Shown: positions 53,521 to 63,803, counted from the stretch's first letter. The stretch: 64,000 nt of DNA from Pseudomonas sp. B21-048 (GCF_024748615.1 NZ_CP087168.1:558001-622000); one strand, 5' to 3'. The notes: generated by a model from the letters alone, not told the origin. Numbers and translations are program-made.

Positions 53521-54534
53521 ATGTCAGCGTTTTCTCAGCGTCAGGTCTTGTTGTTCATCAGCTGGGTCATCATTTTTGGTGGTTTGCTGCTGGTGCTTCC
53601 TCTGCGATTGCTGCCCAGCCTGCTGGCCGGGTTGTTGGTGTTCGAACTGGTCAACATGCTTACGCCGCAATTGCAGCGGCTGATCGAAGGCCGCCGTGCG
53701 CGCTGGCTGGCGGTGGCGTTGCTGGGGACATTGGTGGTCAGCGTGCTGGCGCTGATCTTTGCCGGTGCGATCAGTTTTCTGCTGCACGAGGCGGAAAACC
53801 CCGGCGCTTCCCTCGACAAATTCATGGTCGTAGTCGACCGCGCACGCGGGCAGTTGCCGCCGTTCATCGACGCTTATCTGCCGGCCAGTGCTGCCGAGTT
53901 CCGGGTGGCCATTGGCGAGTGGATGAGCAAGCACCTCAGTGATTTGCAACTGGTGGGCAAGGACGCGGCGCACATGTTCGTGACGCTGCTGATTGGCATG
54001 GTGCTGGGGGCGATCATCGCCTTGCAGCGTGCGCCGGACGTGACCAAACGCAAACCCTTGGCCGCGGCGCTGTTCGACCGCTTGCACCTGTTGGTCCAGG
54101 CGTTTCGCAACATTGTTTTCGCCCAGATCAAGATTTCCCTGCTCAACACTTTCTTCACCGGGATTTTCCTCGCGGTGGTCCTGCCGATGTTCGGGATCAA
54201 GCTGCCGCTGACCAAAACCCTGATCGTGCTGACCTTCCTGCTCGGCCTGCTACCGGTGATCGGCAACTTGATGTCGAACACCTTGATCACCATCGTCGGC
54301 CTGTCGCTGTCGATCTGGGTGGCGGTGGCGGCGTTGGGTTATCTGATAGTTATCCACAAGCTCGAATACTTCCTCAACGCGCGCATCGTCGGCGGGCAGA
54401 TCAGTGCCAAGTCGTGGGAGTTGCTGCTGGCAATGCTGGTGTTCGAAGCCGCGTTCGGCCTGCCGGGCGTGGTGGCGGGGCCGATTTATTACGCGTATCT
54501 GAAGAGTGAGTTGAAGCTGGCGGGGATGGTGTAA
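53521..54534 (+). CDS. AI-2E family transporter (PerM/YdiK-like)
   Basis: This 337-aa inner membrane protein has about eight helices, paired at each end with a central polar part (about 90-150). The family features GLLPVIGNLMSNTLI and LEYFLNARIVGGQI lie towards the C terminus. Members include the quorum-signal exporter TqsA and many permeases without known substrate. A REP palindrome separates it from psiF. ATG 53521 has only a weak ribosome site. Confidence 0.88.
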   Translation: MSAFSQRQVLLFISWVIIFGGLLLVLPLRLLPSLLAGLLVFELVNMLTPQLQRLIEGRRARWLAVALLGTLVVSVLALIFAGAISFLLHEAENPGASLDKFMVVVDRARGQLPPFIDAYLPASAAEFRVAIGEWMSKHLSDLQLVGKDAAHMFVTLLIGMVLGAIIALQRAPDVTKRKPLAAALFDRLHLLVQAFRNIVFAQIKISLLNTFFTGIFLAVVLPMFGIKLPLTKTLIVLTFLLGLLPVIGNLMSNTLITIVGLSLSIWVAVAALGYLIVIHKLEYFLNARIVGGQISAKSWELLLAMLVFEAAFGLPGVVAGPIYYAYLKSELKLAGMV

Positions 54535-54542
54535 CCCCGCCC

Positions 54543-54655
54543 GATCGTTCCCACGCTCTGCGTGGGAATGCATCCCGTGACGCTCCGCGTCACAGCCTCA
54601 ACAGCGGACGCAGAGCGTCCATGGCGGCGTTCCCACGCAGAGCGTGGGAACGATC
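54543..54655. repeat. Palindromic intergenic element, GATCGTTCCCACGC family, copy 2
   Basis: The outer arms begin GATCGTTCCCACGCTCTGCG and end with the complement; two small inner hairpins (GACGCTCCGCGTC and GGACGCAGAGCGTCC) lie in the loop. It fills the gap between the convergent permease and Hsp70 genes; the Hsp70 stop is two bases from its edge. Confidence 0.9.
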
Positions 54656-54656
54656 A

Positions 54657-55931
54657 TTATGCGAGGGTGCCGTAACGCTTCATCGCCTCGATCGCCAACC
54701 CGCTACCGATGCTGCCGAAGATGTTCCCTTCCACATGCCGAGCATTCGGCAACATGGCCGAGACGCTGTTGCGCAGCGCCGGAATCCCGCTCGAACCGCC
54801 GGTGAAGAACACGGTGTCCACCTGATCGACCCGCACATTGGCGTCGTTCAACAACTGGGTCACGCTGTTACGCACCCGCTCCAGCAAGTTGTCGATGGCT
54901 GATTCAAACAGTGCCCGGCTCAGTTCCACGCTCAACCCTGGCTCGATCCGATCCAGCGGCACATGGCGGCTGTCGGCGTGGGTCAGCTGGATCTTGGTTT
55001 CTTCCACTTCCATGGCCAGCCAGTGCCCGGCGCGTTGGTCGATCAGCTTGAACAGGCGATCGATGCCGCCAGTGTCTTCGATGTCGTAACGCATGCTGCC
55101 CAAAGCCAGGCTCGACTTCTGCGAGTACACCGAGTTGATGGTGTGCCAGGTCGCCAGGTTCATGTGGTGGCTGGTCGGCATGTAGGCGCCGCTCTTCATC
55201 CGGCTGCCGTAGCCAAACAGCGGCATCAGGCCTTGCAGGCTAAGCTGCTTGTCGAAATCGGTCCCGCCGATGTGCACGCCGCCGGTGGCGAGGATGTCGT
55301 CGTGACGGTTGTCGTGGTTGCGGCGCTCAGGCGACAGGCGCACCAGCGAGAAGTCAGATGTACCACCGCCGATGTCGACGATCAGTACCAACTCTTCCTT
55401 TTCGATGGTCGACTCGTAGTCGAACGCCGCTGCAATTGGCTCGTACTGGAACGAGACGTCCTTGAAGCCGATGGCGCGGGCTACATCCACCAGGGTGTTT
55501 TCCGCTTCCTGGTCGGCCATTTCATCGTCATCGACGAAAAACACCGGACGGCCCAGCACCACTTCTTCGAATTCCCGACCGGCAGCGGTTTCGGCACGCT
55601 TCTTCAACTGGCCGATGAACAGCCCGAGCAGGTCCTTGAACGGCATCGCCGTGCCGAGGACGCTGGTGTCGTGCTTGATCAGCTTGGAACCCAGCAGGCT
55701 CTTGAGCGAGCGCATCAGCCGGCCTTCGTAGCCTTCCAGGTACTCGTGCAGCGCCAGTCGGCCGTACACCGGGCGGCGTTCTTCCATGTTGAAGAAGACC
55801 ACCGAGGGCAGGGTGATCTTGTCGTCCTCCAGCGCGATCAGCGTTTCCATGCCGGGGCGCAGCCAGCCGACGGTGGAGTTGGATGTGCCAAAGTCGATGC
55901 CACAGGCACGGGCTGGAGATGCGTTTTTCAT
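54657..55931 (-). CDS. Hsp70-family chaperone homologue (YegD-like)
   Basis: This 424-aa protein is an Hsp70 ATPase domain without the usual substrate-binding and lid domains. The phosphate-1 motif is GIDFGTSNSTVGW at the N terminus, phosphate-2 is VLIVDIGGGTSDFSLV, and the adenosine loop FFTGGSSGIPALR is near the C terminus. The YegD group has no defined client. The start is ATG 55931. It is divergent from cbpA-cbpM across a 297-base region, so this locus groups an Hsp70 relative with a DnaJ-type protein and its modulator. Confidence 0.9.
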   Translation of the reverse strand: MKNASPARACGIDFGTSNSTVGWLRPGMETLIALEDDKITLPSVVFFNMEERRPVYGRLALHEYLEGYEGRLMRSLKSLLGSKLIKHDTSVLGTAMPFKDLLGLFIGQLKKRAETAAGREFEEVVLGRPVFFVDDDEMADQEAENTLVDVARAIGFKDVSFQYEPIAAAFDYESTIEKEELVLIVDIGGGTSDFSLVRLSPERRNHDNRHDDILATGGVHIGGTDFDKQLSLQGLMPLFGYGSRMKSGAYMPTSHHMNLATWHTINSVYSQKSSLALGSMRYDIEDTGGIDRLFKLIDQRAGHWLAMEVEETKIQLTHADSRHVPLDRIEPGLSVELSRALFESAIDNLLERVRNSVTQLLNDANVRVDQVDTVFFTGGSSGIPALRNSVSAMLPNARHVEGNIFGSIGSGLAIEAMKRYGTLA

Positions 55932-56026
55932 GTCTTTCAAGTTCCGGTTAAAAAACGGCCGCGCAGTGTATGTCAGCGCGGCGCAGATTCGAAGGCCGAC
56001 TATCCGTTAAATAGCAGTGATCGGCG

Positions 56027-56055
56027 CTTGAAAGATGCGCCAACACCCCCAAACT
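56027..56055 (+). promoter_or_regulatory. Candidate sigma-32 heat-shock promoter upstream of cbpA
   Basis: CTTGAAA (56027-56033) and CCCCAAACT (56047-56055) are 13 bases apart and resemble the sigma-32 boxes CTTGAAA and CCCCATNT. Transcription would begin about 165 bases before cbpA. Confidence 0.45.
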
Positions 56056-56228
56056 CCCCTGCATAGACTTGGCAACCCCTGGGGCGACTGCAAGAGCCGC
56101 GCCCTGCTGCCGATAAACTTCTGATGCGCTGCCCGGTCACAACCTTGAGATCGGTCAATCCAGAGGCTGCAAACAAGAGCATGCTGGACCGAGCGGCGCG
56201 ATTTCGATAATGGATGGTGATTCCCTCG

Positions 56229-57176
56229 ATGGACTTCAAAGACTATTACAAGATTCTCGGTGTGGAGCCGACCGCGGACGATAAGGCGATCAAGGCCGCC
56301 TATCGAAAGCTGGCGCGCAAATACCACCCCGATGTCAGCAAGGAAAAGGACGCCGAGGCCAAATTCAAGGACGCGTCCGAAGCCTATGAAGCGCTGAAAA
56401 GCGCCGATAAGCGCGCCGAATACGACGACTTGCGCAAATACGGCCACCACGGCCAGCCCTTTCAGGGGCCACCGGGTTGGCAGAGCCGCGGTGGTTTCGG
56501 TGGTGGTGGTCAGGACACGGGCGATTTCTCGGACTTTTTCAGTTCGATCTTCGGCAACCGTGGCCCGGGTTTTAACGGTGGTGGACGGTCGGGCCGAAGC
56601 GCCGGGCGACGAGGACAAGACGTGGAAATGGAATTACCGGTTTTTCTGGAAGAAACCCTCTCGACCGAATCGAAGAAGGTCAGCTTCCAGGTGCCGCATT
56701 ACAACGCTGCCGGCCAGCATGTCAGCAACACCAGCAAAAGCCTGAACGTGAAGATCCCCGCCGGCGTGACCGACGGCGAGCGCATCCGCCTCAAGGGCCA
56801 GGGCGCTCCGGGCATTGGTGGCGGGGTTAATGGCGACTTGTACCTGACCATTCGTTTTGCGCCACACCCCAAATTCGACGTCGAAGGCGAAAACCTGATC
56901 ATCACCTTGCCGCTGGCACCGTGGGAACTGGCGCTGGGGACCGAAGTCGCGGTGCCGACCTTGACCGGCAGGATCAACCTCAAGGTTCCGGCCGGCAGCC
57001 AGAACGGCCAGCGCATGCGCGCCAAGGGCCATGGCCTGCTGCACAAGGCCGGTCACCGTGGCTATTTGTTCGTGCAGCTCAAGGCAGTGATGCCGAAAAA
57101 ACTCGACCATGATGTCAAAGAATTGTGGGAGGAGCTGGCGAAAAAAGCCGCTTTCGATCCGCGAGAGAACTTTTGA
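56229..57176 (+). CDS. cbpA: DnaJ-class co-chaperone CbpA
   Basis: CbpA is a DnaJ relative that stimulates DnaK and also binds DNA. The 315-aa protein has a J-domain (about 1-70, [20 protein letters not shown] and the HPD motif in [10 protein letters not shown]). A Gly/Phe-rich linker follows (about 75-125), then the two C-terminal substrate-binding domains. It lacks the zinc-finger domain of DnaJ, as CbpA should. ATG 56229 begins MDFKDYYK as in relatives; five extra codons are possible. cbpM follows after 24 bases. Confidence 0.95.
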   Translation: MDFKDYYKILGVEPTADDKAIKAAYRKLARKYHPDVSKEKDAEAKFKDASEAYEALKSADKRAEYDDLRKYGHHGQPFQGPPGWQSRGGFGGGGQDTGDFSDFFSSIFGNRGPGFNGGGRSGRSAGRRGQDVEMELPVFLEETLSTESKKVSFQVPHYNAAGQHVSNTSKSLNVKIPAGVTDGERIRLKGQGAPGIGGGVNGDLYLTIRFAPHPKFDVEGENLIITLPLAPWELALGTEVAVPTLTGRINLKVPAGSQNGQRMRAKGHGLLHKAGHRGYLFVQLKAVMPKKLDHDVKELWEELAKKAAFDPRENF

Positions 57177-57200
57177 TTCAGAGATAAGGAGTAGCCAATC

Positions 57201-57506
57201 ATGAGCGACCCCGTGATCGTTCTACTGGACCTGGCAGAATTCTGTGAGGCGACCGAACTGTCGGACGTGCACGTGATCGAGATCGTCGAACACGGCATCC
57301 TCGAACCGCAGGGGTCAAAGCCCAAGGATTGGCGTTTCACCGACTATGAACTGGTGCTGGCCAAGCGCGCCGCCAAGCTGCGGCGCGATCTGGAGCTGGA
57401 ATGGGAAGGCGTCGCACTGGCGCTGGACTTGCTGGAAGAGGTCCAGCAATTGCGGGCCGAGAACCGCATGCTCAAGCAGCGGTTGGGGCGATTGGTGGTT
57501 GAGTAG
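57201..57506 (+). CDS. cbpM: Chaperone modulator CbpM
   Basis: CbpM binds the J-domain of CbpA and blocks its action on DnaK. The 101-aa protein has a MerR-like N-terminal fold (LDLAEFCEATELSDVHVIEI, then GSKPKDWRFTDYELVLAKRA) and a C-terminal helix suited to coiled-coil packing (QQLRAENRMLKQRLGRL). AAGGAG precedes the ATG. It forms the standard cbpA-cbpM operon. A GC-rich hairpin (about 57577-57597) follows about 70 bases later. Confidence 0.93.
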   Translation: MSDPVIVLLDLAEFCEATELSDVHVIEIVEHGILEPQGSKPKDWRFTDYELVLAKRAAKLRRDLELEWEGVALALDLLEEVQQLRAENRMLKQRLGRLVVE

Positions 57507-57611
57507 TCGTTCTGATGTTTTTGTGTTGCGAGCAAGCCCGCTCCGACAGGGATTTCGTTTAACTGACTGGAATTAGGGGTTGCCTTGGGCAGCCCCCTCT
57601 CCACAGAACAT

Positions 57612-59312
57612 CTAGAACAGGAAATAGCGCTGCGCCATCGGCAATACATCCGCCGGTTCGCACCACAGCAACACGCCGTCGGCCTTGACCTGATAGGTCT
57701 GCGGATCGACATCGATGTGCGGCAGGTAGTCGTTATGGATCAGGTCGGTTTTCTGCACGTCGCGACAGCCTTTGACCACGGCGATTTTCTTCTTCAAACC
57801 CAAGGCTTCGGGCAAACCGGCCTCCTGTGCCGCCTGACTGATAAAGGTCAGGCTGGTGGCGTGCAGCGAGCCGCCGTAACTGGCGAACATCGGGCGGTAG
57901 TGCACCGGTTGCGGCGTCGGGATCGAAGCGTTGGCGTCGCCCATCAGGCTGGCCGCAATGGCGCCGCCTTTTAGAATCAGCGTCGGTTTGACCCCAAAGA
58001 ACGCCGGGCGCCATAACACCAGATCTGCCCATTTACCCACTTCGACGGAGCCCACTTCATGGCTGATGCCGTGGGTGATCGCCGGGTTGATGGTGTATTT
58101 GGCGATGTAGCGTTTGGCGCGGAAGTTGTCGTTACCTTCGCCGTCTCCGGGCAGCGGGCCACGCTGCTTTTTCATTTTGTCAGCGGTCTGCCAGGTGCGC
58201 GTGATGACTTCACCGACGCGGCCCATGGCCTGACTGTCGGAGCTGATCATCGAGAACGCGCCGAGGTCGTGAAGGATGTCTTCGGCGGCGATGGTTTCGC
58301 GGCGGATGCGGCTTTCGGCGAAGGCCACGTCTTCGGCAATGCTCGGGTCCAGGTGGTGGCAGACCATCAGCATGTCGAGGTGTTCGTCGATGGTGTTGCG
58401 GGTGAACGGCCGGGTCGGGTTGGTGGAGCTCGGCAGCACGTTGGCAAAACCGCAGGCCTTGATGATGTCCGGGGCATGACCGCCACCGGCGCCTTCGGTG
58501 TGGTAGGTGTGGATGGTGCGGCCCTTGAAGGCGGCGAGGGTGGTTTCGACGAAGCCCGATTCGTTGAGGGTGTCGGTATGAATCGCCACCTGCACGTCGT
58601 ACTGATCGGCCACGTTCAGGCAGTTGTCGATGCTCGCCGGGGTGGTGCCCCAGTCTTCGTGCAACTTCAGGCCAATGGCGCCGGCCTTGACCTGCTCGAT
58701 CAGCGGTTCCGGCAGGCTGGCGTTGCCCTTGCCGGTGAAGCCGATGTTCATCGGGAAAGCATCGGCAGCCTGAAGCATGCGCGCCAGGTGCCACGGCCCG
58801 GAGGTGCACGTGGTGGCGTTGGTGCCGGTGGCCGGGCCGGTGCCGCCGCCGATCATGGTGGTGACGCCGCTCATCAGCGCCTCTTCGATCTGTTGCGGGC
58901 AGATGAAGTGGATGTGGGTGTCGATGCCACCAGCGGTGAGGATCATGCCTTCACCGGCGATCACCTCGGTGCTGGCGCCGACGGCGATGGTGACGTTGGG
59001 CTGGATGTCCGGGTTGCCGGCCTTGCCGATGGCCGCGATGCGCCCGTCCTTGAGGCCGACGTCGGCTTTAACGATGCCCCAGTGGTCTATGATCAAGGCG
59101 TTGGTGATCAGTGTGTCGACCACTTCCGCGGCTAGTAACTGGCTTTGGCCCTGGCCGTCGCGAATGACTTTGCCGCCGCCGAATTTCACTTCTTCGCCGT
59201 AGGTGGTGAAGTCTTTTTCCACTTCGATCCACAGCTCGGTGTCGGCCAGACGGACCTTGTCACCGACGGTGGGACCGAACATGTCGGCGTAGGCTTGTCT
59301 TGAAATTTTCAT
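57612..59312 (-). CDS. ureC: Urease alpha subunit
   Basis: UreC carries the dinickel site that hydrolyses urea to ammonia and carbamate. The 566-aa protein has all active-site residues: His133 and His135 (DTHIHF), Lys216, which is carbamylated (GLKLHEDWG), His218, His245 (VAIHTD), His271 and Asp359 (ISSDSQAMG). The flap Cys318 and following His319 (MVCHHLD) are also present. It is the last gene of the ureD-ureA-GNAT-GNAT-ureB-ureC group. The accessory genes ureEFG lie about 15 kb away at 40960-42769. Confidence 0.98.
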   Translation of the reverse strand: MKISRQAYADMFGPTVGDKVRLADTELWIEVEKDFTTYGEEVKFGGGKVIRDGQGQSQLLAAEVVDTLITNALIIDHWGIVKADVGLKDGRIAAIGKAGNPDIQPNVTIAVGASTEVIAGEGMILTAGGIDTHIHFICPQQIEEALMSGVTTMIGGGTGPATGTNATTCTSGPWHLARMLQAADAFPMNIGFTGKGNASLPEPLIEQVKAGAIGLKLHEDWGTTPASIDNCLNVADQYDVQVAIHTDTLNESGFVETTLAAFKGRTIHTYHTEGAGGGHAPDIIKACGFANVLPSSTNPTRPFTRNTIDEHLDMLMVCHHLDPSIAEDVAFAESRIRRETIAAEDILHDLGAFSMISSDSQAMGRVGEVITRTWQTADKMKKQRGPLPGDGEGNDNFRAKRYIAKYTINPAITHGISHEVGSVEVGKWADLVLWRPAFFGVKPTLILKGGAIAASLMGDANASIPTPQPVHYRPMFASYGGSLHATSLTFISQAAQEAGLPEALGLKKKIAVVKGCRDVQKTDLIHNDYLPHIDVDPQTYQVKADGVLLWCEPADVLPMAQRYFLF

Positions 59313-59362
59313 GCGCTTGCCTTGGGATTCAATTGGGTTTGAGACCGCTCGCGTCGCTCGCT

Positions 59363-59381
59363 ATCGCAGCCTCGCTGCGAT
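59363..59381 (-). repeat. Hairpin in the ureB-ureC gap
   Basis: ATCGCAGC and GCTGCGAT are perfect 8-base arms around CTC in the 79-base spacer between ureB and ureC. The surrounding GCTCGCGTCGCTCGC is REP-like. No T-run follows on the transcribed strand, so it is more likely to affect mRNA stability than to terminate. Confidence 0.7.
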
Positions 59382-59391
59382 CGTTTGATCT

Positions 59392-59699
59392 TTAATCGAG
59401 ATCGCCCATGATCCTGCCTGCAAACCCGAACACTCGGCGATGGCCGGCCAGGTCCACCAGCTCGACCTCGCGACTCTGCCCCGGTTCGAAGCGCACGGCG
59501 GTGCCGGCGGGGATGTTCAGGCGCATGCCGCGGCTGGCGGCGCGGTCGAAGGTCAGGGCGTCGTTGGTTTCGAAGAAGTGATAATGCGAGCCGACCTGGA
59601 TCGGCCGGTCGCCGCTGTTGGCCACCTTCAGGCTGAGGGTGCGGCGGCCGACGTTGAGTTCGATGTCGCCGGGCTGGATCTGGTATTCACCGGGAATCA

Positions 59700-59700
<1 letters not shown>
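59392..59700 (-). CDS. ureB: Urease beta subunit
   Basis: UreB is a small structural subunit that contacts UreC and helps admit nickel. The 102-aa protein opens [16 protein letters not shown] and has [20 protein letters not shown] and [17 protein letters not shown], the family core. ATG 59700 is chosen, with GGAG upstream. Its ATG overlaps the stop of the acetyltransferase gene by one base (TGATG), so the inserted gene and ureB are translationally linked. Confidence 0.96.
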
Positions 59701-60239
<539 letters not shown>

Positions 60240-60773
60240 TCACTCCTTGTGGTGACCGGGTGGCATGACGCCCGGGTCGAGAATCAGTTGCATGAAGGTA
60301 AGGTCCAGCCAGCGACCGAACTTGGTACCCACCTGCGGCATTTGGCCGGTGACGACGAAACCGGCCCGGTCGTGCAGGCGAATCGAGGCGCCGTTACCGC
60401 TTTCGATGGCGGCGACCATCACGTGTTTGTTGCAGCCTTTGGCGCGTTCGATCAGTGCTTCCATCAGTTGCGGCCCGAGGCCATTGCCACGCTGGTCGTT
60501 GCGTACGTACACCGAGTGCTCGACCGTGTGGCGGAACCCATCGAACGGGCGCCAGTCACCGAATGAAGCGTAGCCGAGTACGCTGTTATCGCCGTCGACG
60601 ATCACCAGGATCGGATAGCCCTGGTCTTGCCGGGCGCTGAACCAGGCTTGGCGGTTGCCCAGGTCCACGGCCTGTTCGTTCCAGATCGCCGTGGTGTTGA
60701 GGACGGCGTCGTTGTAGATGTCGCGGATCGCTGGCAGGTCGGCGAGCAGCGCATCGCGGATGTGGTAAGTCAT
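60240..60773 (-). CDS. GNAT-family N-acetyltransferase, MnaT/phosphinothricin acetyltransferase-like
   Basis: This 177-aa enzyme resembles the phosphinothricin/methionine sulfone acetyltransferase group. Typical segments are ADLPAIRDIYNDAVLNTTAIWNE at the N terminus, FRHTVEHSVYVRNDQRGNGLG with the acetyl-CoA loop, and GNGASIRLHDRAGFVVTGQM. In P. aeruginosa a member of this group (PA4866) lies between ureA and ureB and acts on methionine sulfoximine-like compounds; the position here is the same. It may protect glutamine synthetase from such inhibitors. It starts nine bases after ureA. Confidence 0.9.
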   Translation of the reverse strand: MTYHIRDALLADLPAIRDIYNDAVLNTTAIWNEQAVDLGNRQAWFSARQDQGYPILVIVDGDNSVLGYASFGDWRPFDGFRHTVEHSVYVRNDQRGNGLGPQLMEALIERAKGCNKHVMVAAIESGNGASIRLHDRAGFVVTGQMPQVGTKFGRWLDLTFMQLILDPGVMPPGHHKE

Positions 60774-60782
60774 GGCGCGGCC

Positions 60783-61085
60783 TCAGGCGATCGGTTGGTG
60801 AACGGTGACCAGTTTGGTGCCGTCGGGAAACGTCGCTTCGACCTGGATCTCCGGGATCATTTCCGGGATGCCTTGCATCACTTGTTCGCGGCTGAGCAGG
60901 GTGGTGCCGTAATGCATCAGCTCGGCCACGGTCTGGCCGTCACGCGCGCCTTCGAGCAGCGCCGCGGAAATATAGGCCATGGCCTCCGGGTAATTGAGCT
61001 TCACGCCGCGAGCCAAACGCCGCTCAGCCACGAGGCCGGCGGTGAAGATCAGCAGCTTGTCTTTTTCGCGTGGGGTCAGGTCCAT
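60783..61085 (-). CDS. ureA: Urease gamma subunit
   Basis: UreA is the smallest urease subunit and packs at the trimer interface. The 100-aa protein opens [20 protein letters not shown] and has [21 protein letters not shown] and the conserved C-terminal [15 protein letters not shown]. It follows ureD after a REP palindrome and precedes two acetyltransferase genes rather than ureB directly. Confidence 0.97.
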   Translation of the reverse strand: MDLTPREKDKLLIFTAGLVAERRLARGVKLNYPEAMAYISAALLEGARDGQTVAELMHYGTTLLSREQVMQGIPEMIPEIQVEATFPDGTKLVTVHQPIA

Positions 61086-61131
61086 CGTAGAGATCCATCA
61101 GGGCAGATTAGAAAGGTCTTGAATTTTTTCC

Positions 61132-61219
61132 TGTAGGAGCTGCGATGCGGCGTTCCGACTTGCCAGCGAAGCCTTTGGCGTCAGTCAGTACGCCCTCGCT
61201 GGCAAGCCAGCTCCTACAA
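61132..61219. repeat. REP palindrome between ureD and ureA
   Basis: TGTAGGAGCTG at 61132 and CAGCTCCTACA ending at 61219 form the outer arms; ACTTGCCAGCG and CGCTGGCAAG pair inside. It lies within the presumed ureD-ureA transcript. Confidence 0.85.
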
Positions 61220-61230
61220 GGGGTCGGTGT

Positions 61231-62070
61231 TCAGGTGCTCCATATTCGTGGTAGGACGGCTTCTCGGCCCAGTAATGCCAGCCTGAGCAACCGCCACAAA
61301 TCAATCAGCCAACCCCGTGCCAACAGCGCTTCACTGGCCAGGCATCGGGCGACCAAAAGCCCCGGCAACTGTGTCAGATCCCCGTGCACGTCATGGGGCA
61401 ACGAACGGCACTTCTCCAGCAATTCACTATCAATTTCACCGGTCACCAGTAACGTCGCAAACACCGATTGGCCATCCAGGCCTATCGGTGAATCCAGCAA
61501 ACCATCGTTCCCGACAATGCGCTGGCGTTCGTGCCAGAGCAACTGGCCGTCGCGGCGGATATCCAGGTGCGCCTGAAAATGCCCGAGGTCGAAGCGCTCG
61601 CCACTGGCCGGGCGACCCAGCGCCACCACGTCCCAGTAGAACAACCGCGCATCGCCCTCAAGGTCGATGCTGGTGCTGAGTTCCGCCTGAGCATCGCTGA
61701 AGATAATCGTCTCTTGCGGCAGCCACTCCAACGTAGCACCGGCGGCCACGCGCAGGTCGAGTTTCTGATAAGCCGGCCCTGCCGCGCGATACCACTTGGC
61801 GGCGCCGGGGCTGGTGATTTGCGCCCAGGCGTGCGTGCCGACGCTGGCCGAGATGTCCAGCCGATCACCCCCGGCAATCCCGCCCGGCGGGTGGACGATG
61901 ATGTGCTGACACACCTCGGGGCCTTCGGCATACAAATGCTTTTGTACCCGCAACGGGCCTTTGTGGCGACGCTGCACCGGGCGTGTGCTGTCGCCAAAAC
62001 GGGCGTAGCCGAGTTCCAGCTCGGCATGCCAGCTGGGGGTGAACAGCGTGATGGGTGCAGGTAAATTCAT
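61231..62070 (-). CDS. ureD: Urease accessory protein UreD
   Basis: UreD binds apo-urease and, with UreF and UreG, forms the nickel insertion complex. The 279-aa beta-rich protein contains [14 protein letters not shown] and the conserved [22 protein letters not shown] Leu-rich C-terminal region is typical. It is the first urease gene after the urt transporter, 30 bases from urtE, so uptake and hydrolysis genes are likely to share a transcript. Confidence 0.96.
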   Translation of the reverse strand: MNLPAPITLFTPSWHAELELGYARFGDSTRPVQRRHKGPLRVQKHLYAEGPEVCQHIIVHPPGGIAGGDRLDISASVGTHAWAQITSPGAAKWYRAAGPAYQKLDLRVAAGATLEWLPQETIIFSDAQAELSTSIDLEGDARLFYWDVVALGRPASGERFDLGHFQAHLDIRRDGQLLWHERQRIVGNDGLLDSPIGLDGQSVFATLLVTGEIDSELLEKCRSLPHDVHGDLTQLPGLLVARCLASEALLARGWLIDLWRLLRLALLGREAVLPRIWST

Positions 62071-62100
62071 GATTTCTGATTATCGTCAGGAGGCTGCAGG

Positions 62101-62799
62101 TTAGATCGTAACCAGTCCACGGACGCCTTCGGCTTCCATATTTTCGCCGCGACCCTGCTGCACGATCTCGCCCCGGGACATCACCAGGTACTGATCGGCC
62201 AGTTCGGCGGCGAAATCGTAGAACTGCTCCACCAGCAATATCGCCATGTCGCCGCGCGCCGCAAGCTGCTTGATCACCGCGCCGATTTCCTTGATCACCG
62301 ACGGCTGGATGCCTTCGGTGGGTTCGTCGAGAATCAGCAACCGTGGACGGCTTGCCAGTGCCCTGCTGATCGCCAGCTGCTGTTGCTGACCACCGGACAA
62401 GTCACCGCCGCGCCGTTGCTTCATTTGCAGCAGCACCGGGAATAGCTCATAGATGAACGCCGGGACTTCCTTCGCTTCAGCGCCCGGAAACCGCGACAGG
62501 CCCATCAGCAGGTTTTCTTCCACGGTCAGTCGGCCAAAGATTTCCCGGCCCTGAGGCACGTAAGCGATGCCGGCATGCACCCGTTGGTGCGACTTGAATG
62601 TGGTGATCGGTTTGCCCTCCCAGTTCACCGCGCCTTCTTTGGCCGGCAGCAAACCCATCAGGCATTTGAGCAGGGTGGTCTTGCCCACGCCATTGCGCCC
62701 GAGCAGGCAGGTGACTTCGCCGACCTTCACCTCAAACGTCAGGCCTCGCAGGATGTGGCTACCGCCGTAGTACTGATGCAGCTTGTCGACTTGCAGCAT
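62101..62799 (-). CDS. urtE: Urea ABC transporter, ATPase UrtE
   Basis: UrtE is one of two ATPases of the urea importer UrtABCDE. The 232-aa protein has Walker A GRNGVGKTT at about residues 36-44, the motif AYVPQGREIFGRLTVEEN, signature LSGGQQQQLAISRA, Walker B LLILDEPTEGIQP and H-loop LLVEQFYDFA. ATG 62799 gives the usual MLQVDKLHQYYGG start; a TTG two codons upstream is closer to GAGGAG and cannot be excluded. It precedes ureD. Confidence 0.95.
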   Translation of the reverse strand: MLQVDKLHQYYGGSHILRGLTFEVKVGEVTCLLGRNGVGKTTLLKCLMGLLPAKEGAVNWEGKPITTFKSHQRVHAGIAYVPQGREIFGRLTVEENLLMGLSRFPGAEAKEVPAFIYELFPVLLQMKQRRGGDLSGGQQQQLAISRALASRPRLLILDEPTEGIQPSVIKEIGAVIKQLAARGDMAILLVEQFYDFAAELADQYLVMSRGEIVQQGRGENMEAEGVRGLVTI

Positions 62800-62820
62800 T
62801 CTCAAATTCTCCTCAATCCC

Positions 62821-62910
62821 TGTGGGAGCGAGCCTGCTCGCGATAGCGGTGGGTCAGGCAACAATTATGTTGTTTGATAAACCGCTATCGCGAGCAGGCT
62901 CGCTCCCACA
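62821..62910. repeat. Perfect REP palindrome between urtD and urtE
   Basis: Arms 62821-62850 (TGTGGGAGCGAGCCTGCTCG and ten more) and 62881-62910 are exact 30-base complements with a 30-base loop. It lies within the urt transcript, about 20 bases past urtD. Confidence 0.92.
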
Positions 62911-62930
62911 TAAGAGCATGCTCATAGGGT

Positions 62931-63803
62931 TCAGCGGCCGAGGTACACCTCGATCACCCGCTCATTGTCCTGCACCTGTTCCAGCGACCCTTCGGCCAGC
63001 ACGCTGCCCTGATGCAACACGGTGACGTGGTCGGCGATGGAACCGACAAAGCCCATGTCGTGTTCCACCACCATCAGCGAATGCTTGCCGGCCAGACTCT
63101 TGAACAGCTCGGCGGTGAATTCGGTTTCGGCGTCGGTCATGCCCGCCACCGGCTCATCGAGTAGCAACAATTGCGGGTCCTGCATCAGCAGCATGCCGAT
63201 TTCCAGAAACTGCTTCTGACCGTGGGACAACAACCCTGCCGGGCGATTGACCGAGGCGGTCAGGCGAATGGTTTCCAAGACTTCAGCGATGCGATCTTTC
63301 TGCTCGCCACTGAGACGAGCCCGCAGGCTGGCCCATACCGACTTGTCAGTCTTCTGCGCCAACTCCAGGTTTTCGAACACGCTCAGGACTTCGAACACTG
63401 TCGGTTTCTGGAACTTGCGGCCGATGCCGGCCTGGGCAATCTGCACTTCACTCATCTGCGTCAGGTCGAGGGTTTCACCGAACCAGGCTTTGCCATGGCT
63501 GGGCCGGGTCTTGCCGGTAATCACGTCCATCAACGTGGTCTTGCCCGCGCCGTTGGGGCCGATAATGCAGCGCAGTTCGCCGACGCCGATGTACAGGTTC
63601 AGATCGTTCAGCGCTTTGAAACCATCGAAGCTGACGCTGATGTCTTCCAGGGTCAGGATGGTGCCGTGTCGGGTGTTCAGGCCTTTGCCGGCGCTCTGGC
63701 CGAGGCCGATGGCATCGCGGCTGCTGCCGGCGTCCCTGTTGGGCTCCAGCGGCGGAAAAAAGGCCGGTTCGAGCATGAATTCAGCCGTTGCAGTCACTCT
63801 CAT
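62931..63803 (-). CDS. urtD: Urea ABC transporter, ATPase UrtD
   Basis: UrtD is the second ATPase. The 290-aa protein has a 45-residue N-terminal extension before the ABC domain. Walker A GPNGAGKTT (about 79-87), the family segment RKFQKPTVFEVLSVFENLEL, signature LSHGQKQFLEIGML, Walker B LLLLDEPVAGM and VVEHDMGFVGSIAD follow. Its ATG overlaps the urtC stop by one base. The lack of a second Gly in the signature (LSHGQ) is usual for UrtD. Confidence 0.95.
   Translation of the reverse strand: MRVTATAEFMLEPAFFPPLEPNRDAGSSRDAIGLGQSAGKGLNTRHGTILTLEDISVSFDGFKALNDLNLYIGVGELRCIIGPNGAGKTTLMDVITGKTRPSHGKAWFGETLDLTQMSEVQIAQAGIGRKFQKPTVFEVLSVFENLELAQKTDKSVWASLRARLSGEQKDRIAEVLETIRLTASVNRPAGLLSHGQKQFLEIGMLLMQDPQLLLLDEPVAGMTDAETEFTAELFKSLAGKHSLMVVEHDMGFVGSIADHVTVLHQGSVLAEGSLEQVQDNERVIEVYLGR

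Noticed and set aside
54963..56066. 367-codon frame on the plus strand opposite the Hsp70 gene
   Set aside because: It is antisense to the Hsp70 gene with shadow-type composition and no start site.
58059..59135. 358-codon frame on the plus strand opposite ureC
   Set aside because: It is antisense to a complete ureC with all active-site residues; Gly/Val/Asp-rich shadow.
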